From IMG/VR virus record IMGVR_UViG_3300032053_000286, positions 1-33,559 of that record: a stretch of DNA of 33,559 nt. The stretch is one strand, 5' to 3'. The notes below the pieces were generated by a model. That model searched no databases, was not told the DNA's origin, and saw only the letters and a list, made by a program, of their open reading frames with translations. How positions within the stretch are numbered: the first letter of the stretch is position 1; every line of letters starts with the position of its first letter. This document shows, in pieces, positions 1 to 7,722 of this stretch. This DNA comes from a virus. Position numbers and translations under genes: made by a program.

Positions 1-458
1 CTTACTCATACGGCGGTGCTTGTTACACGTACTACGTTAACAACGCAGGGAGTGTTAAGGCTTCCATTTGGGCGCAAGGTTATATGTCTTTGGGCGCTGA
101 TTCTGCTTTTGCATACAACTTAGAAATTACAGGGACTTCTTGGTTCAATGGTGCTGTGCATAATGTTAAAGGAGCTGACGTGGCAAGTGCATCCAACTTG
201 ACGTTAACAACCAATAGCCACATTATAACAGGAACAACAACTATCAATGCACTTACTATTGCGCCATACGTTGCAGGAGATCACATAACTTTAGTATTCA
301 CAGGAGCAACAACAGTGAAGCACAACACAGCTGGAGGTGCAGGTACAGCGGTTTTTAAATTAGCTGGCTCTGTTGACTTTGTAACAGCAGCAGACACAGT
401 GCTTGGTATTTATTATGACGGTACAGTATTCCAACAAACATTTGAAAAACACGCTTAA
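1..458 (+). CDS. Tail appendage/fibre-like protein, C-terminal part (partial)
   Basis: The reading frame (codons from base 3) is open from the left edge, so the ATG at 84 is probably internal and the true start lies outside the window. About 151 residues are visible. They are rich in Thr, Ala, Gly, Val and Asn, with alternating hydrophobic residues that suggest beta structure. The last part (GIYYDGTVFQQTF) has the style of phage appendage domains that repeat along fibres. It ends 3 bases before a clear tail-fibre gene. I infer a virion surface protein; the exact role (fibre, baseplate decoration) cannot be told from this fragment. Confidence 0.7.
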   Translation, partial: YSYGGACYTYYVNNAGSVKASIWAQGYMSLGADSAFAYNLEITGTSWFNGAVHNVKGADVASASNLTLTTNSHIITGTTTINALTIAPYVAGDHITLVFTGATTVKHNTAGGAGTAVFKLAGSVDFVTAADTVLGIYYDGTVFQQTFEKHA

Positions 459-461
459 TAT

Positions 462-2507
462 ATGGCAACAACAGCAAGTAAGGGCTACGTACAAATTGAC
501 GCAGCAACGGGGTTAGGAAGAACAGATCAACTTCCAGCAGCAGGCGGTAGTGGAACAGTTACAAGTGTTTCTGTAACCACCGCAAATGGTGTAAGTGGTT
601 CAGTAGCCACAGATACAACTACGCCTGCAATATCTTTAACACTTGGAGCAATCACACCTACAAGTGTAAGCACAGGAGATATAACTATCGGGGGTAATAC
701 AACTTACACACCACTTGTAAATAATTCTTTAACAGGGGCAAATCAAAGAGTTCCCTCACACGTCACTTCAAACTTAGTATTTACAAATGCTTCATTAACG
801 AGTATCGCAAGTGCTAACAACGGAGGTGTAACAGGAGGTCACACTTTATGTATAACCAACGCAACAGGAGCAGCAATAACGATAGTAAACAACTACGGTA
901 GTGCAGCAGCAGGAGAAGCTATTCTAACAGGTGTAGGGGGAGATTTAACGCTGCCTAACAATACTACTCTATGGTTACAATACAATGCTACAGGTTCTCT
1001 TTGGGCTTGTGTTAGCAGTGGATTAATTCCCATTGCGACAGGTGTAAGTGGCTTAGGTACTGGAATAGCTGGATATTTAGCAACAAACACAACGTCTGCT
1101 CCCACTGCTTCTGCGTTAGTCGCAAGAGATTCAAACGGCAATGCCTTTGTTGACAATATGGTCGAAGGATATACAACTACCGCAACAGCGGCAGGAACAA
1201 CAACACTGACTGTAAATAGTACTTATCTTCAGTTTTTCACAGGTTCAACCACACAAACAGTTCAACTACCAGTAACTTCTACTTTATCTACTGGCTATCA
1301 ATTCTATATTAGAAATAACAGCACAGGTTTAGTTACTATTACATCTTCTGGTAGTAATACTGTTAGAATTTTAGCAGGAGGAACACGTTGTTTAGTAACT
1401 TGTATTGGCACAGCATTAACAACTGCTGCGGATTGGTCTTCTATGTACGAAGGTATTAATGTTACAGACGGTAAACTTTTAAGCGTTTCAAATAGTTTGA
1501 CGTTAGCAGGAACAGATGCGACTACAATGACATTTCCTACTACTACTGCTACTATTGCTCGTACTGATGCCTCACAGACATTTACAGGAGTACAATCTAT
1601 GACTTCTCCAGCAATATTCACTTCTTTAGCTGCTGGTAATACATCAATGAATTTGTTTAATGCAGTTGCAACAACATTAAATATAGGTGGAGCAGCTACT
1701 ACTTTGGTTGTAGGCGGCACACCAACTGGATCTATTACCGCTAACTTCTTTGTTAATGCTTCTGTCAACGCAGCTATTAAGACGATAAACATAGGAACGG
1801 CTGGGCTTAGCGGATCTATAACTAACACTAATATCGGTTCAGCAGTATCAGGAGCAACAGGTACTATTACATTGAATCAAAACGTAACAGTTCCGACAGG
1901 TAAAACATTAACACTTACAGGCGTAAGCATAACTGGCGGAAAATATGCTTCTCTGTTAGACACCAACGGTAATACTTCTGTAAACTTAGTAGCTATTGCA
2001 TCTGCTGTAAACTACGTGGATGTATATAATGGAGGATCGGGGGCATCTCCTAAACTGGTTGCGAATGGCACAGATACCAACGTAAGTTTACAAATTGAAG
2101 CTAAAGGAACTGGAAACGTAGTTCTTGTGAGTAATTCTGTAACATCAAATGCTGTTGGGGCATCTTTTACTCAAACATTGACAAACAAAAGAGTAACACC
2201 AAGAACTGGTACAACTACTTCTTCTGCTACTCCTACAATTAATACTGACAACGTAGACTTCTATTCTTTAACTGCACAAGCTGCTGATATAACTTCATTC
2301 ACCACTAACTTAAGCGGAACGCCAACAGAAGGGCAGAAACTTTGGATTGCTATTACAGGAACAGCAGCAAGAGCAATAACTTGGGGAGCATCATTTGAAG
2401 CCTCAACAGTAGCTTTGCCTATTACTACCGTAACAACGGCAAGAATTGACGTTGGTTTTATTTGGAATGATGGAACTTCAAAGTGGAGATGTATTGGATA
2501 TGCGTAA
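462..2507 (+). CDS. Tail fibre / receptor-binding candidate, Ser/Thr/Gly-rich
   Basis: 681 aa of low-complexity, Thr/Ser/Gly/Ala-rich beta-type sequence. Residues 30-60 contain GTVTSVSVTTANGVSGSVA, a motif style common near the N-terminus of phage fibres. The middle has repeated VTLTGT/TITNTNIG-like units typical of fibrous shafts. The last 110 residues start with LTNKRVTPRTGTT and end with FIWNDGTSKWRCIGYA, which resembles a C-terminal fibre domain shared by many phages. It starts at an ATG 3 bases after the upstream stop. Likely role: a trimeric adhesion fibre on the virion. Family-level similarity is from memory; receptor specificity cannot be inferred. Confidence 0.8.
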   Translation: MATTASKGYVQIDAATGLGRTDQLPAAGGSGTVTSVSVTTANGVSGSVATDTTTPAISLTLGAITPTSVSTGDITIGGNTTYTPLVNNSLTGANQRVPSHVTSNLVFTNASLTSIASANNGGVTGGHTLCITNATGAAITIVNNYGSAAAGEAILTGVGGDLTLPNNTTLWLQYNATGSLWACVSSGLIPIATGVSGLGTGIAGYLATNTTSAPTASALVARDSNGNAFVDNMVEGYTTTATAAGTTTLTVNSTYLQFFTGSTTQTVQLPVTSTLSTGYQFYIRNNSTGLVTITSSGSNTVRILAGGTRCLVTCIGTALTTAADWSSMYEGINVTDGKLLSVSNSLTLAGTDATTMTFPTTTATIARTDASQTFTGVQSMTSPAIFTSLAAGNTSMNLFNAVATTLNIGGAATTLVVGGTPTGSITANFFVNASVNAAIKTINIGTAGLSGSITNTNIGSAVSGATGTITLNQNVTVPTGKTLTLTGVSITGGKYASLLDTNGNTSVNLVAIASAVNYVDVYNGGSGASPKLVANGTDTNVSLQIEAKGTGNVVLVSNSVTSNAVGASFTQTLTNKRVTPRTGTTTSSATPTINTDNVDFYSLTAQAADITSFTTNLSGTPTEGQKLWIAITGTAARAITWGASFEASTVALPITTVTTARIDVGFIWNDGTSKWRCIGYA

Positions 2508-2510
2508 AAT

Positions 2511-2798
2511 ATGGCAAATAACTATTATATAATCACAAAAAAAGAGTTTGTCAATAACAGCATTTTAGATACTGTTGTCGGCTATACTGCTTCATCTATT
2601 TTAGTAGGCGAAATAAACGCTATTTTTGATGCTTCCTACATTGCTTGGGTTAACACAAACAAACAGTTTTTGATTGACGGAATCACGAATATTTCAGAAT
2701 ACTTCGCTATCAACTCACATTGTTATAGTGCATATTGTACGACGAATGTAGTAGGCGAAGGTGTTGTACTTATAACAGATATTAATACACTCGTATAA
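2511..2798 (+). CDS. Hypothetical tail-region protein (95 aa)
   Basis: A small soluble protein with no membrane segment or motif I recognise. It begins 3 bases after the fibre stop and its own stop overlaps the next ATG (TAATG), so it is translated as part of the fibre cluster. Sequence includes aromatic-rich stretches (NNYYIITKKEF, ASYIAWVNTNKQF). It could be a fibre-assembly chaperone or a short capping protein because of its position, but nothing in the sequence proves this. Confidence 0.7.
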   Translation: MANNYYIITKKEFVNNSILDTVVGYTASSILVGEINAIFDASYIAWVNTNKQFLIDGITNISEYFAINSHCYSAYCTTNVVGEGVVLITDINTLV

Positions 2799-3445
2799 TG
2801 GCATTAGCGTTAAATAATAAGACGGCAAACATAGGTACACCCTCTGCAACTACGCAGACTATTTCCCACGTTACTACTGCTGGTTCAAATCTTGAGATGT
2901 CACTTACTATTGCTATGAGTAACGCTGTTACTGTTACTGGAGTAACTTACAATGGGGTAGCGATGACGCTTGTAGATACCAATACTGCAACTGGTTTGAG
3001 CACCTTGATTTACTTATGGAAGTTGGCAAGTCCATCATCTGGTACAAACAACATCGTAATAACCTTCTCTGCTGCACAATATAATCCTGTATCAACCTAC
3101 GCAATAAGTGCGAGTGGCGCAGCTGGCGTTGGAAACACTATTTTTGATGATACAGCAGCTTCGCCCAACTCAACAACATTAACAGTATCGACAAACTCAA
3201 TGATATTTGGATTGTTAGTAGCTGGAAATAACACGAGCCACGTAATTACTTTAGATGGTAGTTCAAGAACACTTGAATATACACATAATATTAATAACTA
3301 CACATCAGGCGCATTATCTGCAACGGGCTTAACATCGGGTTCTAAAACAGTTAGTGTTTCTGCGGGGGCTACTTTATGTGGTTATTACTATGAAATAAAA
3401 GAATTTGCAGCAACATCTACACAAGGAATGCTATTAATGTTTTAA
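2798..3445 (+). CDS. Beta-sandwich tail-associated protein
   Basis: 215 aa, beta-rich, with alternating small polar residues. The stretch VTGVTYNGVAMTLVDT followed by LWKLASPSSGTNNIVITFS (around residues 45-95) resembles a domain I know from virion and secreted adhesins of aquatic bacteria and phages (pattern VTYNG..L...W.L..P..G.n.i.v.f). It follows the fibre genes directly, its ATG overlapping the preceding stop. A surface decoration or adhesin-like role on the tail is inferred. No signal peptide and no Cys cluster are present. Confidence 0.7.
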   Translation: MALALNNKTANIGTPSATTQTISHVTTAGSNLEMSLTIAMSNAVTVTGVTYNGVAMTLVDTNTATGLSTLIYLWKLASPSSGTNNIVITFSAAQYNPVSTYAISASGAAGVGNTIFDDTAASPNSTTLTVSTNSMIFGLLVAGNNTSHVITLDGSSRTLEYTHNINNYTSGALSATGLTSGSKTVSVSAGATLCGYYYEIKEFAATSTQGMLLMF

Positions 3446-3468
3446 CTTTACACAATAAAAATAACTAT

Positions 3469-3858
3469 ATGATAGATTTAACAATTACCGTTGGAGAAAC
3501 GGCAGGATTAGGTGGAAACCCACTATACTTAGAATTAATCTCTTTACTTGTAAACAACAAGGATAAGACATTAGACGTAATGTATTCAGAATACACATTG
3601 ATTGACGCTGTTAAAGTAAATGAAAAGACTTACTCTTACTCTTTGAGAGATGGTTTGATTCAGTCTACTAGAGATGGGTCAACAGTTCAGAAGAAAGATG
3701 CGCAAGGCAATTTGGTATTCGATACTGACGCTGAAGGAAATCAAGTTCCAGCTTATACGCTCACTCAATTTACTGACTGGGTAACTGCGTTTAAACCTTA
3801 TATTTGGGATGCACCTAACGTATTAAAAGACGGAATTAAGCAGCATTACCAGTTATAA
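3469..3858 (+). CDS. Hypothetical protein (129 aa) in the tail cluster
   Basis: A soluble protein without recognised motifs. The middle (residues 65-95) is charged and contains repeated DAQGN/DAEGN units (AQGNLVFDTDAEGNQVPAY), which may form a beta-hairpin. The stop overlaps the next ATG (TAATG). Position between tail genes and the lysis cassette suggests a structural or assembly accessory protein; function unknown. Confidence 0.65.
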   Translation: MIDLTITVGETAGLGGNPLYLELISLLVNNKDKTLDVMYSEYTLIDAVKVNEKTYSYSLRDGLIQSTRDGSTVQKKDAQGNLVFDTDAEGNQVPAYTLTQFTDWVTAFKPYIWDAPNVLKDGIKQHYQL

Positions 3859-4256
3859 TGAAGAAGTTCTACTTTAAATACCTAAACGGTTTAGTGTTGT
3901 TTATTGTAGCACTAACCCTTACAATACCATTAAGTATCTTGGCCATCGTTTATACGGTGATCAAGTATATTATTATAGGTAGAGCTAGGGATATTAATGA
4001 TTATTTTACTAATAACGCAGTTAGTATAGATATGACAGGGAATGCTATTGTAGGTACAGAACTTATTAATGATGCGACTTCTAAGAAGAAGACTTATAGA
4101 TTTGGAAATAAACATCAAACAGTAAGTGCTATCTTTGGAAAGAATAAAAGAGCTAAGACTCTGTTTGGATTAGATAGGGAAATAGCTGACACCTTAAATG
4201 CTATTGAACCAAATCACGTAGAAAAAGCTGCTGAACTTGATATTATTAAGGATTAG
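3858..4256 (+). CDS. Small membrane-anchored hypothetical protein (132 aa)
   Basis: The N-terminal part (about residues 8-40) is one long hydrophobic stretch (NGLVLFIVALTLTIPLSILAIVYTVIKYIII), enough for one or two membrane passes, preceded by KKFYFKY. It is followed by a basic and polar domain of about 90 residues containing RARDIND and KKKTYRFGNKH. This suggests an inner-membrane protein with a cytosolic tail. It lies just before the promoter for the lysis region. A role in lysis timing is possible, but the sequence does not show one. Confidence 0.65.
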   Translation: MKKFYFKYLNGLVLFIVALTLTIPLSILAIVYTVIKYIIIGRARDINDYFTNNAVSIDMTGNAIVGTELINDATSKKKTYRFGNKHQTVSAIFGKNKRAKTLFGLDREIADTLNAIEPNHVEKAAELDIIKD

Positions 4257-4268
4257 TTTATATCTTTG
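4237..4268 (+). promoter_or_regulatory. Bacteroidota-type promoter before the lysis region
   Basis: TATCTTTG at 4261-4268 matches the Bacteroidota -7 element TAnnTTTG, and CTTG ending at 4239 lies 21 bases upstream, fitting the -33 element. It sits in the short gap between the genes ending at 4256 and starting at 4289. It would drive the 130-aa protein, holin-like, spanin-like and endolysin genes. This is a sequence match only. Confidence 0.5.
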
Positions 4269-4288
4269 AGTAAACAAAAATAGAAGAT

Positions 4289-4681
4289 ATGACACTAATT
4301 AAATTAAACACAGCAATAAAGACTTTAAAAGGAGAACCGATGACTTCTTTTAGAACTGTAGTTATTGAAGATTTAACAACTGAATCTGGTCTCAAAGAAG
4401 ATGAGAAAGGTATAGTTAAAGAGTTTAAAATCTTAGATTCTAGAGACGCTTTAACTATTGGCAGTGTAATTTCTGAAGCTATTTTAACTGAAGTAGACGG
4501 AGATAAAATAACTAATAAAGCGAAAAGATACGCAATGGCTATCCGTTGGTCTAATCTTGAGGAAATAGAAATAACTCCTGAAGAAATAACTCTTATTGAG
4601 AAGCACTTAGAGCCTTATTCAAGTCGTTTTATGGCGGGAGCTTTAATCTACGGTCAAATTATGCAAATTTTAAAATCTTAA
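4289..4681 (+). CDS. Hypothetical protein (130 aa) upstream of holin-like gene
   Basis: A soluble, acidic, helix-rich protein with no recognised domain. It is the first gene after the putative promoter and is followed by the holin-like gene only 1 base after its stop. Residues 75-110 (KRYAMAIRWSNLEEIEITPEE) are charged and probably helical. The family looks like a small conserved phage protein whose function I cannot name; a regulatory or assembly role is equally possible. Confidence 0.65.
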   Translation: MTLIKLNTAIKTLKGEPMTSFRTVVIEDLTTESGLKEDEKGIVKEFKILDSRDALTIGSVISEAILTEVDGDKITNKAKRYAMAIRWSNLEEIEITPEEITLIEKHLEPYSSRFMAGALIYGQIMQILKS

Positions 4682-4682
4682 T

Positions 4683-4904
4683 ATGAGTTTCTGGGAGAAA
4701 ATTAAAGAGTCTAAGTACAAGTATATAATAGGCGTAATGCTGATTATTCTATCTTTCGGTTTCTTTGCTACTTTAGTTTATCATCCAGTACCTATAGCTA
4801 ATAAATCAGCTATAGATCAATTTGCTGGGGGTTTACAGGTTATATTAGGTATAATGATTAGAGATATATTTAAAACGGAAACAGCTAAAACCACAGTAGT
4901 GTGA
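4683..4904 (+). CDS. Putative holin-like membrane protein (73 aa)
   Basis: Residues 14-34 (YIIGVMLIILSFGFFATLVYH) form a clear transmembrane helix. A second, weaker hydrophobic or amphipathic segment lies at about residues 44-60 (IDQFAGGLQVILGIMIR). The N-terminus is charged (FWEKIKESKYK) and the C-terminus polar. Size, membrane layout and position directly before spanin-like and endolysin genes suggest a holin, which would permeabilise the inner membrane at lysis time. Holins are too diverse to assign by sequence alone, so the call rests largely on context. Confidence 0.55.
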   Translation: MSFWEKIKESKYKYIIGVMLIILSFGFFATLVYHPVPIANKSAIDQFAGGLQVILGIMIRDIFKTETAKTTVV

Positions 4905-4987
4905 TAAACTTTATTAAGTCTATTATTAAATTATTCAAAGGGAGAATTCAAACAGTCCCTTCTAAATTAGATACTGATGTTGAATAA
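4901..4987 (+). CDS. Possible 28-aa peptide between holin and spanin
   Basis: A GTG start overlaps the holin stop (GTGA arrangement), and the frame runs 28 codons to a TAA inside the start of the next gene. The N-terminal half (INFIKSIIKLFKGRIQ) would form a basic amphipathic helix. Coupling and placement in the lysis cassette are suggestive, but the short length makes chance likely. Confidence 0.25.
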   Translation: MINFIKSIIKLFKGRIQTVPSKLDTDVE

Positions 4988-5318
4988 ATTCCAATGGGGA
5001 AGTATCGGTTTTATTGTAGGTATAGCAACAGTAATAGGAATTTACCTATATATGCAACCTCATAAAGTTTATACTGAAAGTGTAAATAATAAGATTAAAG
5101 TGGCAGAATTAAAACTAGATAGTCTTAATTCTGTTGTCGAGTGTTTAAAGTTAAAGTTAGGAGAAGATACTATAGCTAAACAGCACTTAATTACAAAAGC
5201 GGCTAAACAAGATAGTATCATACATAACTTAAATAATCGTAGAAATGAAACAAAGAGTTCTATTAAATCTCTTACTCCTGATGAGCTCTATAAGCTTTTC
5301 ACAAAGTTGGGTAAGTGA
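4977..5318 (+). CDS. Inner-membrane spanin-like (Rz-like) protein
   Basis: 113 aa with an N-terminal membrane anchor (about residues 8-26, WGSIGFIVGIATVIGIYLY) and then a long charged helical region with heptad-like hydrophobic spacing (VAELKLDSLNSVVECLKLKL). This is the classical layout of an i-spanin: anchored in the inner membrane with a periplasmic coiled coil. Its last 74 bases overlap out of frame with the next gene, which encodes an exported protein, much as Rz and Rz1 overlap. Known role of the family: disruption of the outer membrane in the final step of lysis. Assignment is by topology and context. Confidence 0.55.
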   Translation: MLNKFQWGSIGFIVGIATVIGIYLYMQPHKVYTESVNNKIKVAELKLDSLNSVVECLKLKLGEDTIAKQHLITKAAKQDSIIHNLNNRRNETKSSIKSLTPDELYKLFTKLGK

Positions 5319-5721
5319 TCCCTCAATAGATTATACCCCTAGTTATTATGGTATCGTTAAAACTGATACCTCTTTCTGTTGGGGTACTAAAGCGGCTAGA
5401 CAAATAGCTATTGATATATCAACAGCTTTAGTGACTGATTCTCTTTGTTATGCTTATATGGAAAGATTAAAAACTTCTGATAGTCTTAAGCATATTTTAT
5501 CTCTAGAAATAGAAGACCAAACTAAAATAATTAGTACCTTAGACACAGCAAGTAAAGTATCTCAAAACTTAGTAGAGCTTCAACGAATAGAAGCGGCTAG
5601 GTTTCAAGATCAGATAGACCTAGATAATCGTAAGATTAAACGCTTAAAGATTGAGAGATTCGTCTATCCAATACTCGCTACAGGGACGATGATTGTACTT
5701 TACTTAATATTACATAAATGA
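5245..5721 (+). CDS. Exported, C-terminally anchored lysis protein candidate
   Basis: 158 aa. The N-terminus (MKQRVLLNLLLLMSSISFSQ) looks like a Sec signal peptide with a likely signal peptidase I site after SFS. No lipobox Cys is present. The middle (residues 75-130) is charged and helical (SLKHILSLEIEDQTKIISTL). A C-terminal membrane segment (residues 139-156, FVYPILATGTMIVLYLIL) ends the protein. It starts inside the preceding spanin-like gene in another frame and overlaps the endolysin start (ATGA). The topology resembles a unimolecular spanin but without lipidation. It may be the partner of the upstream protein. Confidence 0.55.
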   Translation: MKQRVLLNLLLLMSSISFSQSWVSDPSIDYTPSYYGIVKTDTSFCWGTKAARQIAIDISTALVTDSLCYAYMERLKTSDSLKHILSLEIEDQTKIISTLDTASKVSQNLVELQRIEAARFQDQIDLDNRKIKRLKIERFVYPILATGTMIVLYLILHK

Positions 5722-6233
5722 AACTAAGTGTAAACGCCATTAAACTACTTAAAGAAGTAGAAGGTAATAAGCTAAAATCTTATAAAGATTCTGCGGGTAT
5801 TTGGACTATTGGGTACGGAAATATTACCTATGAAGATGGTTCAAGTGTGAAAGAGGGAGAAATCATTACCCAAGCTAGAGCTGAACTGTTGTTAAATAAC
5901 TTGTTTCCTAAGTACTATATGGCTGTTGAGAAACTTGTAAAATCTGCAGTTAATCAAAATCAGAAAGACGCTTTAGCGGTATTCTGCTATAACATAGGTA
6001 TAGGAGCTTTTAGTACTTCTACTGTTCTTAAACGAGTAAATCTTAACCCTAATGATGTAGCCGGAATTAAAGAGGCGTTTGGTCGTTGGGTTTATGCTGG
6101 AGATGGCACTAAAAATAAGAAAGATGATGATGGTGACGGTCTTATAGACGAACCTGGAGAGAAACAAAAGGTAGAAGGTCTCGTAAATAGACATTTAAAG
6201 GAAGTTAATCTATACTTTAAACCTCAAGAATAA
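5718..6233 (+). CDS. Endolysin, T4-type lysozyme (GH24)
   Basis: 171 aa, normal for a single-domain phage lysozyme. The catalytic triad follows the family pattern E-x8-D-x5-T: E15 in EVEGN, D24 in YKDSAG and T30 in WTIGYGN. NQNQKDALAVFCYNIG (around residues 76-91) matches the family's second conserved block. The enzyme cleaves the glycan backbone of peptidoglycan. There is no signal peptide, so it depends on a holin for release. Unusually, residues 132-146 hold an acidic DDDGDGLIDEPGE loop resembling an EF-hand or dockerin calcium site, just before the conserved GLVNRHLKE helix. It overlaps the previous gene by 4 bases. Confidence 0.93.
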   Translation: MKLSVNAIKLLKEVEGNKLKSYKDSAGIWTIGYGNITYEDGSSVKEGEIITQARAELLLNNLFPKYYMAVEKLVKSAVNQNQKDALAVFCYNIGIGAFSTSTVLKRVNLNPNDVAGIKEAFGRWVYAGDGTKNKKDDDGDGLIDEPGEKQKVEGLVNRHLKEVNLYFKPQE

Positions 6234-7207
6234 TGATTTTAACTTTAACGCCTAGCGTACCATTAAATACATTTAACGATACTACTTGTTATTCCAAAGG
6301 AGAAATAGCTACTATTACTCCTTCTTGGGTTATTGATGTAGGAGCTTCTGCAAGTACTATTACTTGGTCTATTACAGACGCTAATGATGTAGCAGTTGTT
6401 TTGCCTCAGTATGTTTTCCCTTTAGACACATTTACACCTGCACAAAGAGCTATTACATTTACGCTTAATGTTATCGGGACTTATACTGTAACAGGGATAA
6501 TGGAAAATGTAGATACAGGAGCCAAAATAATGACTACTATCTACGTTAAGACTTGTAATTTTATTGATATTGTTTACAATAGCTGTAATAACTACTCTTT
6601 ATATAATAGGTCAACAACTATTCCTATTCATTATTCAGTTACAAATGGTGTAGTTGGTTCTACAGTTATACCGAATACGCTTTTAGCTGTAACGTCTGTT
6701 GCTACATTAAATCTTCCAGACGTTAGTTTATATAACGTAAGCGTTACTTATATTAATGCTCAAGGGCAAGCTAAAACAGAGAACTATATTATATCTAATC
6801 ATTGCGCTTTAGATAATTGTTTAACTAAGTCTATCTTAAATAGTCTATGCGAAGATGAATCCACTTGTTCTGATGATTGTAAGCCTTCTGCTGAATTAGC
6901 AGAATTACGGATAGCTTCATTAAGACAAGCTTATTACTTTCACTTGAATAAGATATTCTCTGTAAATAATTACTTTACTTCATTTGATGTAACTTTAATT
7001 GACAGATTAACGAGTGCTCAAGATATACTATTAAAACTTAAAGAAGTATGCGCTAGAACAGGGTGTTTAGATGACGGTTGTGGTACTGATGCTAATAGTA
7101 ATATGATGAATGGGGGAAGTTGCTCTTGTGGAGCTCCTGCGATTGCTGGCTTTATAACTTGCGGAAGCTGCAGTTCTAATATAACAGCAGGATGTGGTTG
7201 TAACTAA
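6233..7207 (+). CDS. Cys-rich structural or surface protein of unknown function
   Basis: 324 aa. Residues 1-190 are beta-rich, with Ig-like spacing and few Cys (TPSVPLNTFNDTTCYSKGE, ITFTLNVIGTYTVTGIMENV). The C-terminal third is helical and then very rich in Cys: CEDESTCSDDC around residue 205-215, CARTGCLDDGC around 275, and a Gly/Ser/Cys tail ending SSNITAGCGCN. The Cys pairs could bind metal or cross-link. ATG overlaps the endolysin stop (TAATG) and the stop overlaps the next gene. Lying between the endolysin and a tail fibre, it is probably a virion or tail-linked protein. No family recognised. Confidence 0.65.
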   Translation: MILTLTPSVPLNTFNDTTCYSKGEIATITPSWVIDVGASASTITWSITDANDVAVVLPQYVFPLDTFTPAQRAITFTLNVIGTYTVTGIMENVDTGAKIMTTIYVKTCNFIDIVYNSCNNYSLYNRSTTIPIHYSVTNGVVGSTVIPNTLLAVTSVATLNLPDVSLYNVSVTYINAQGQAKTENYIISNHCALDNCLTKSILNSLCEDESTCSDDCKPSAELAELRIASLRQAYYFHLNKIFSVNNYFTSFDVTLIDRLTSAQDILLKLKEVCARTGCLDDGCGTDANSNMMNGGSCSCGAPAIAGFITCGSCSSNITAGCGCN

Positions 7208-7713
7208 TGAGTACTAGAACCCATACAAGATATGCTCCTTTATATGGAGATGCTGACGTTTTATACGCTCAAGCTCTTGATATCTTATATCCATTAATGA
7301 ATACTGTTATTAATTCCGCTTGGAATTGTGATGGTAGAGGAGCGGTAATGGGGGCTGTAAATGGCTATAAAGGATTAGCTAAACTTCAAATGCTTGCTGA
7401 TTATGGCTATATGCTATATACTGAATGTGTAGCTAATGGTACGGTAGGAAAAACCTGTAATACTTATGAACTTGAGTTTAAATTCAAGATTACTTGTATT
7501 GAAGCTAATCTTAAATGTTTCTCTTTAACTTATGGAGTTGACTTTGTTAACGCTTGGAAGGATATAGCAGCTATTTATAGTTTAGATAGAACAACTAAGA
7601 CTTGCGGAGAAGCTGCAGAAGCACTTACGGGAGTTTATTCTCCTTGTGAACATCAAATAAATGGATATGAACAACCAACAGGAGATACAACTAGTTTGTA
7701 CACCTGCTTATAA
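7207..7713 (+). CDS. Hypothetical protein (168 aa), coupled to Cys-rich protein
   Basis: A mostly helical protein with about ten Cys residues spread along the chain (for example CNTYELEFKFKITCIEANLKC in the middle), but no clear metal-binding spacing. Its ATG overlaps the stop of the 324-aa Cys-rich gene, so the two are probably made together and may interact. The end (QPTGDTTSLYTCL) is polar. No domain recognised; a structural role in the virion is inferred from location only. Confidence 0.6.
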   Translation: MSTRTHTRYAPLYGDADVLYAQALDILYPLMNTVINSAWNCDGRGAVMGAVNGYKGLAKLQMLADYGYMLYTECVANGTVGKTCNTYELEFKFKITCIEANLKCFSLTYGVDFVNAWKDIAAIYSLDRTTKTCGEAAEALTGVYSPCEHQINGYEQPTGDTTSLYTCL

Positions 7714-7722
7714 ATTTAAAAT

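Noticed and set aside
893-1828. Two long antisense frames (87 and 174 aa) inside the fibre gene
   Set aside because: They lie opposite a strong fibre gene, start at poor sites and have the composition of reversed Ser/Thr-rich codons.
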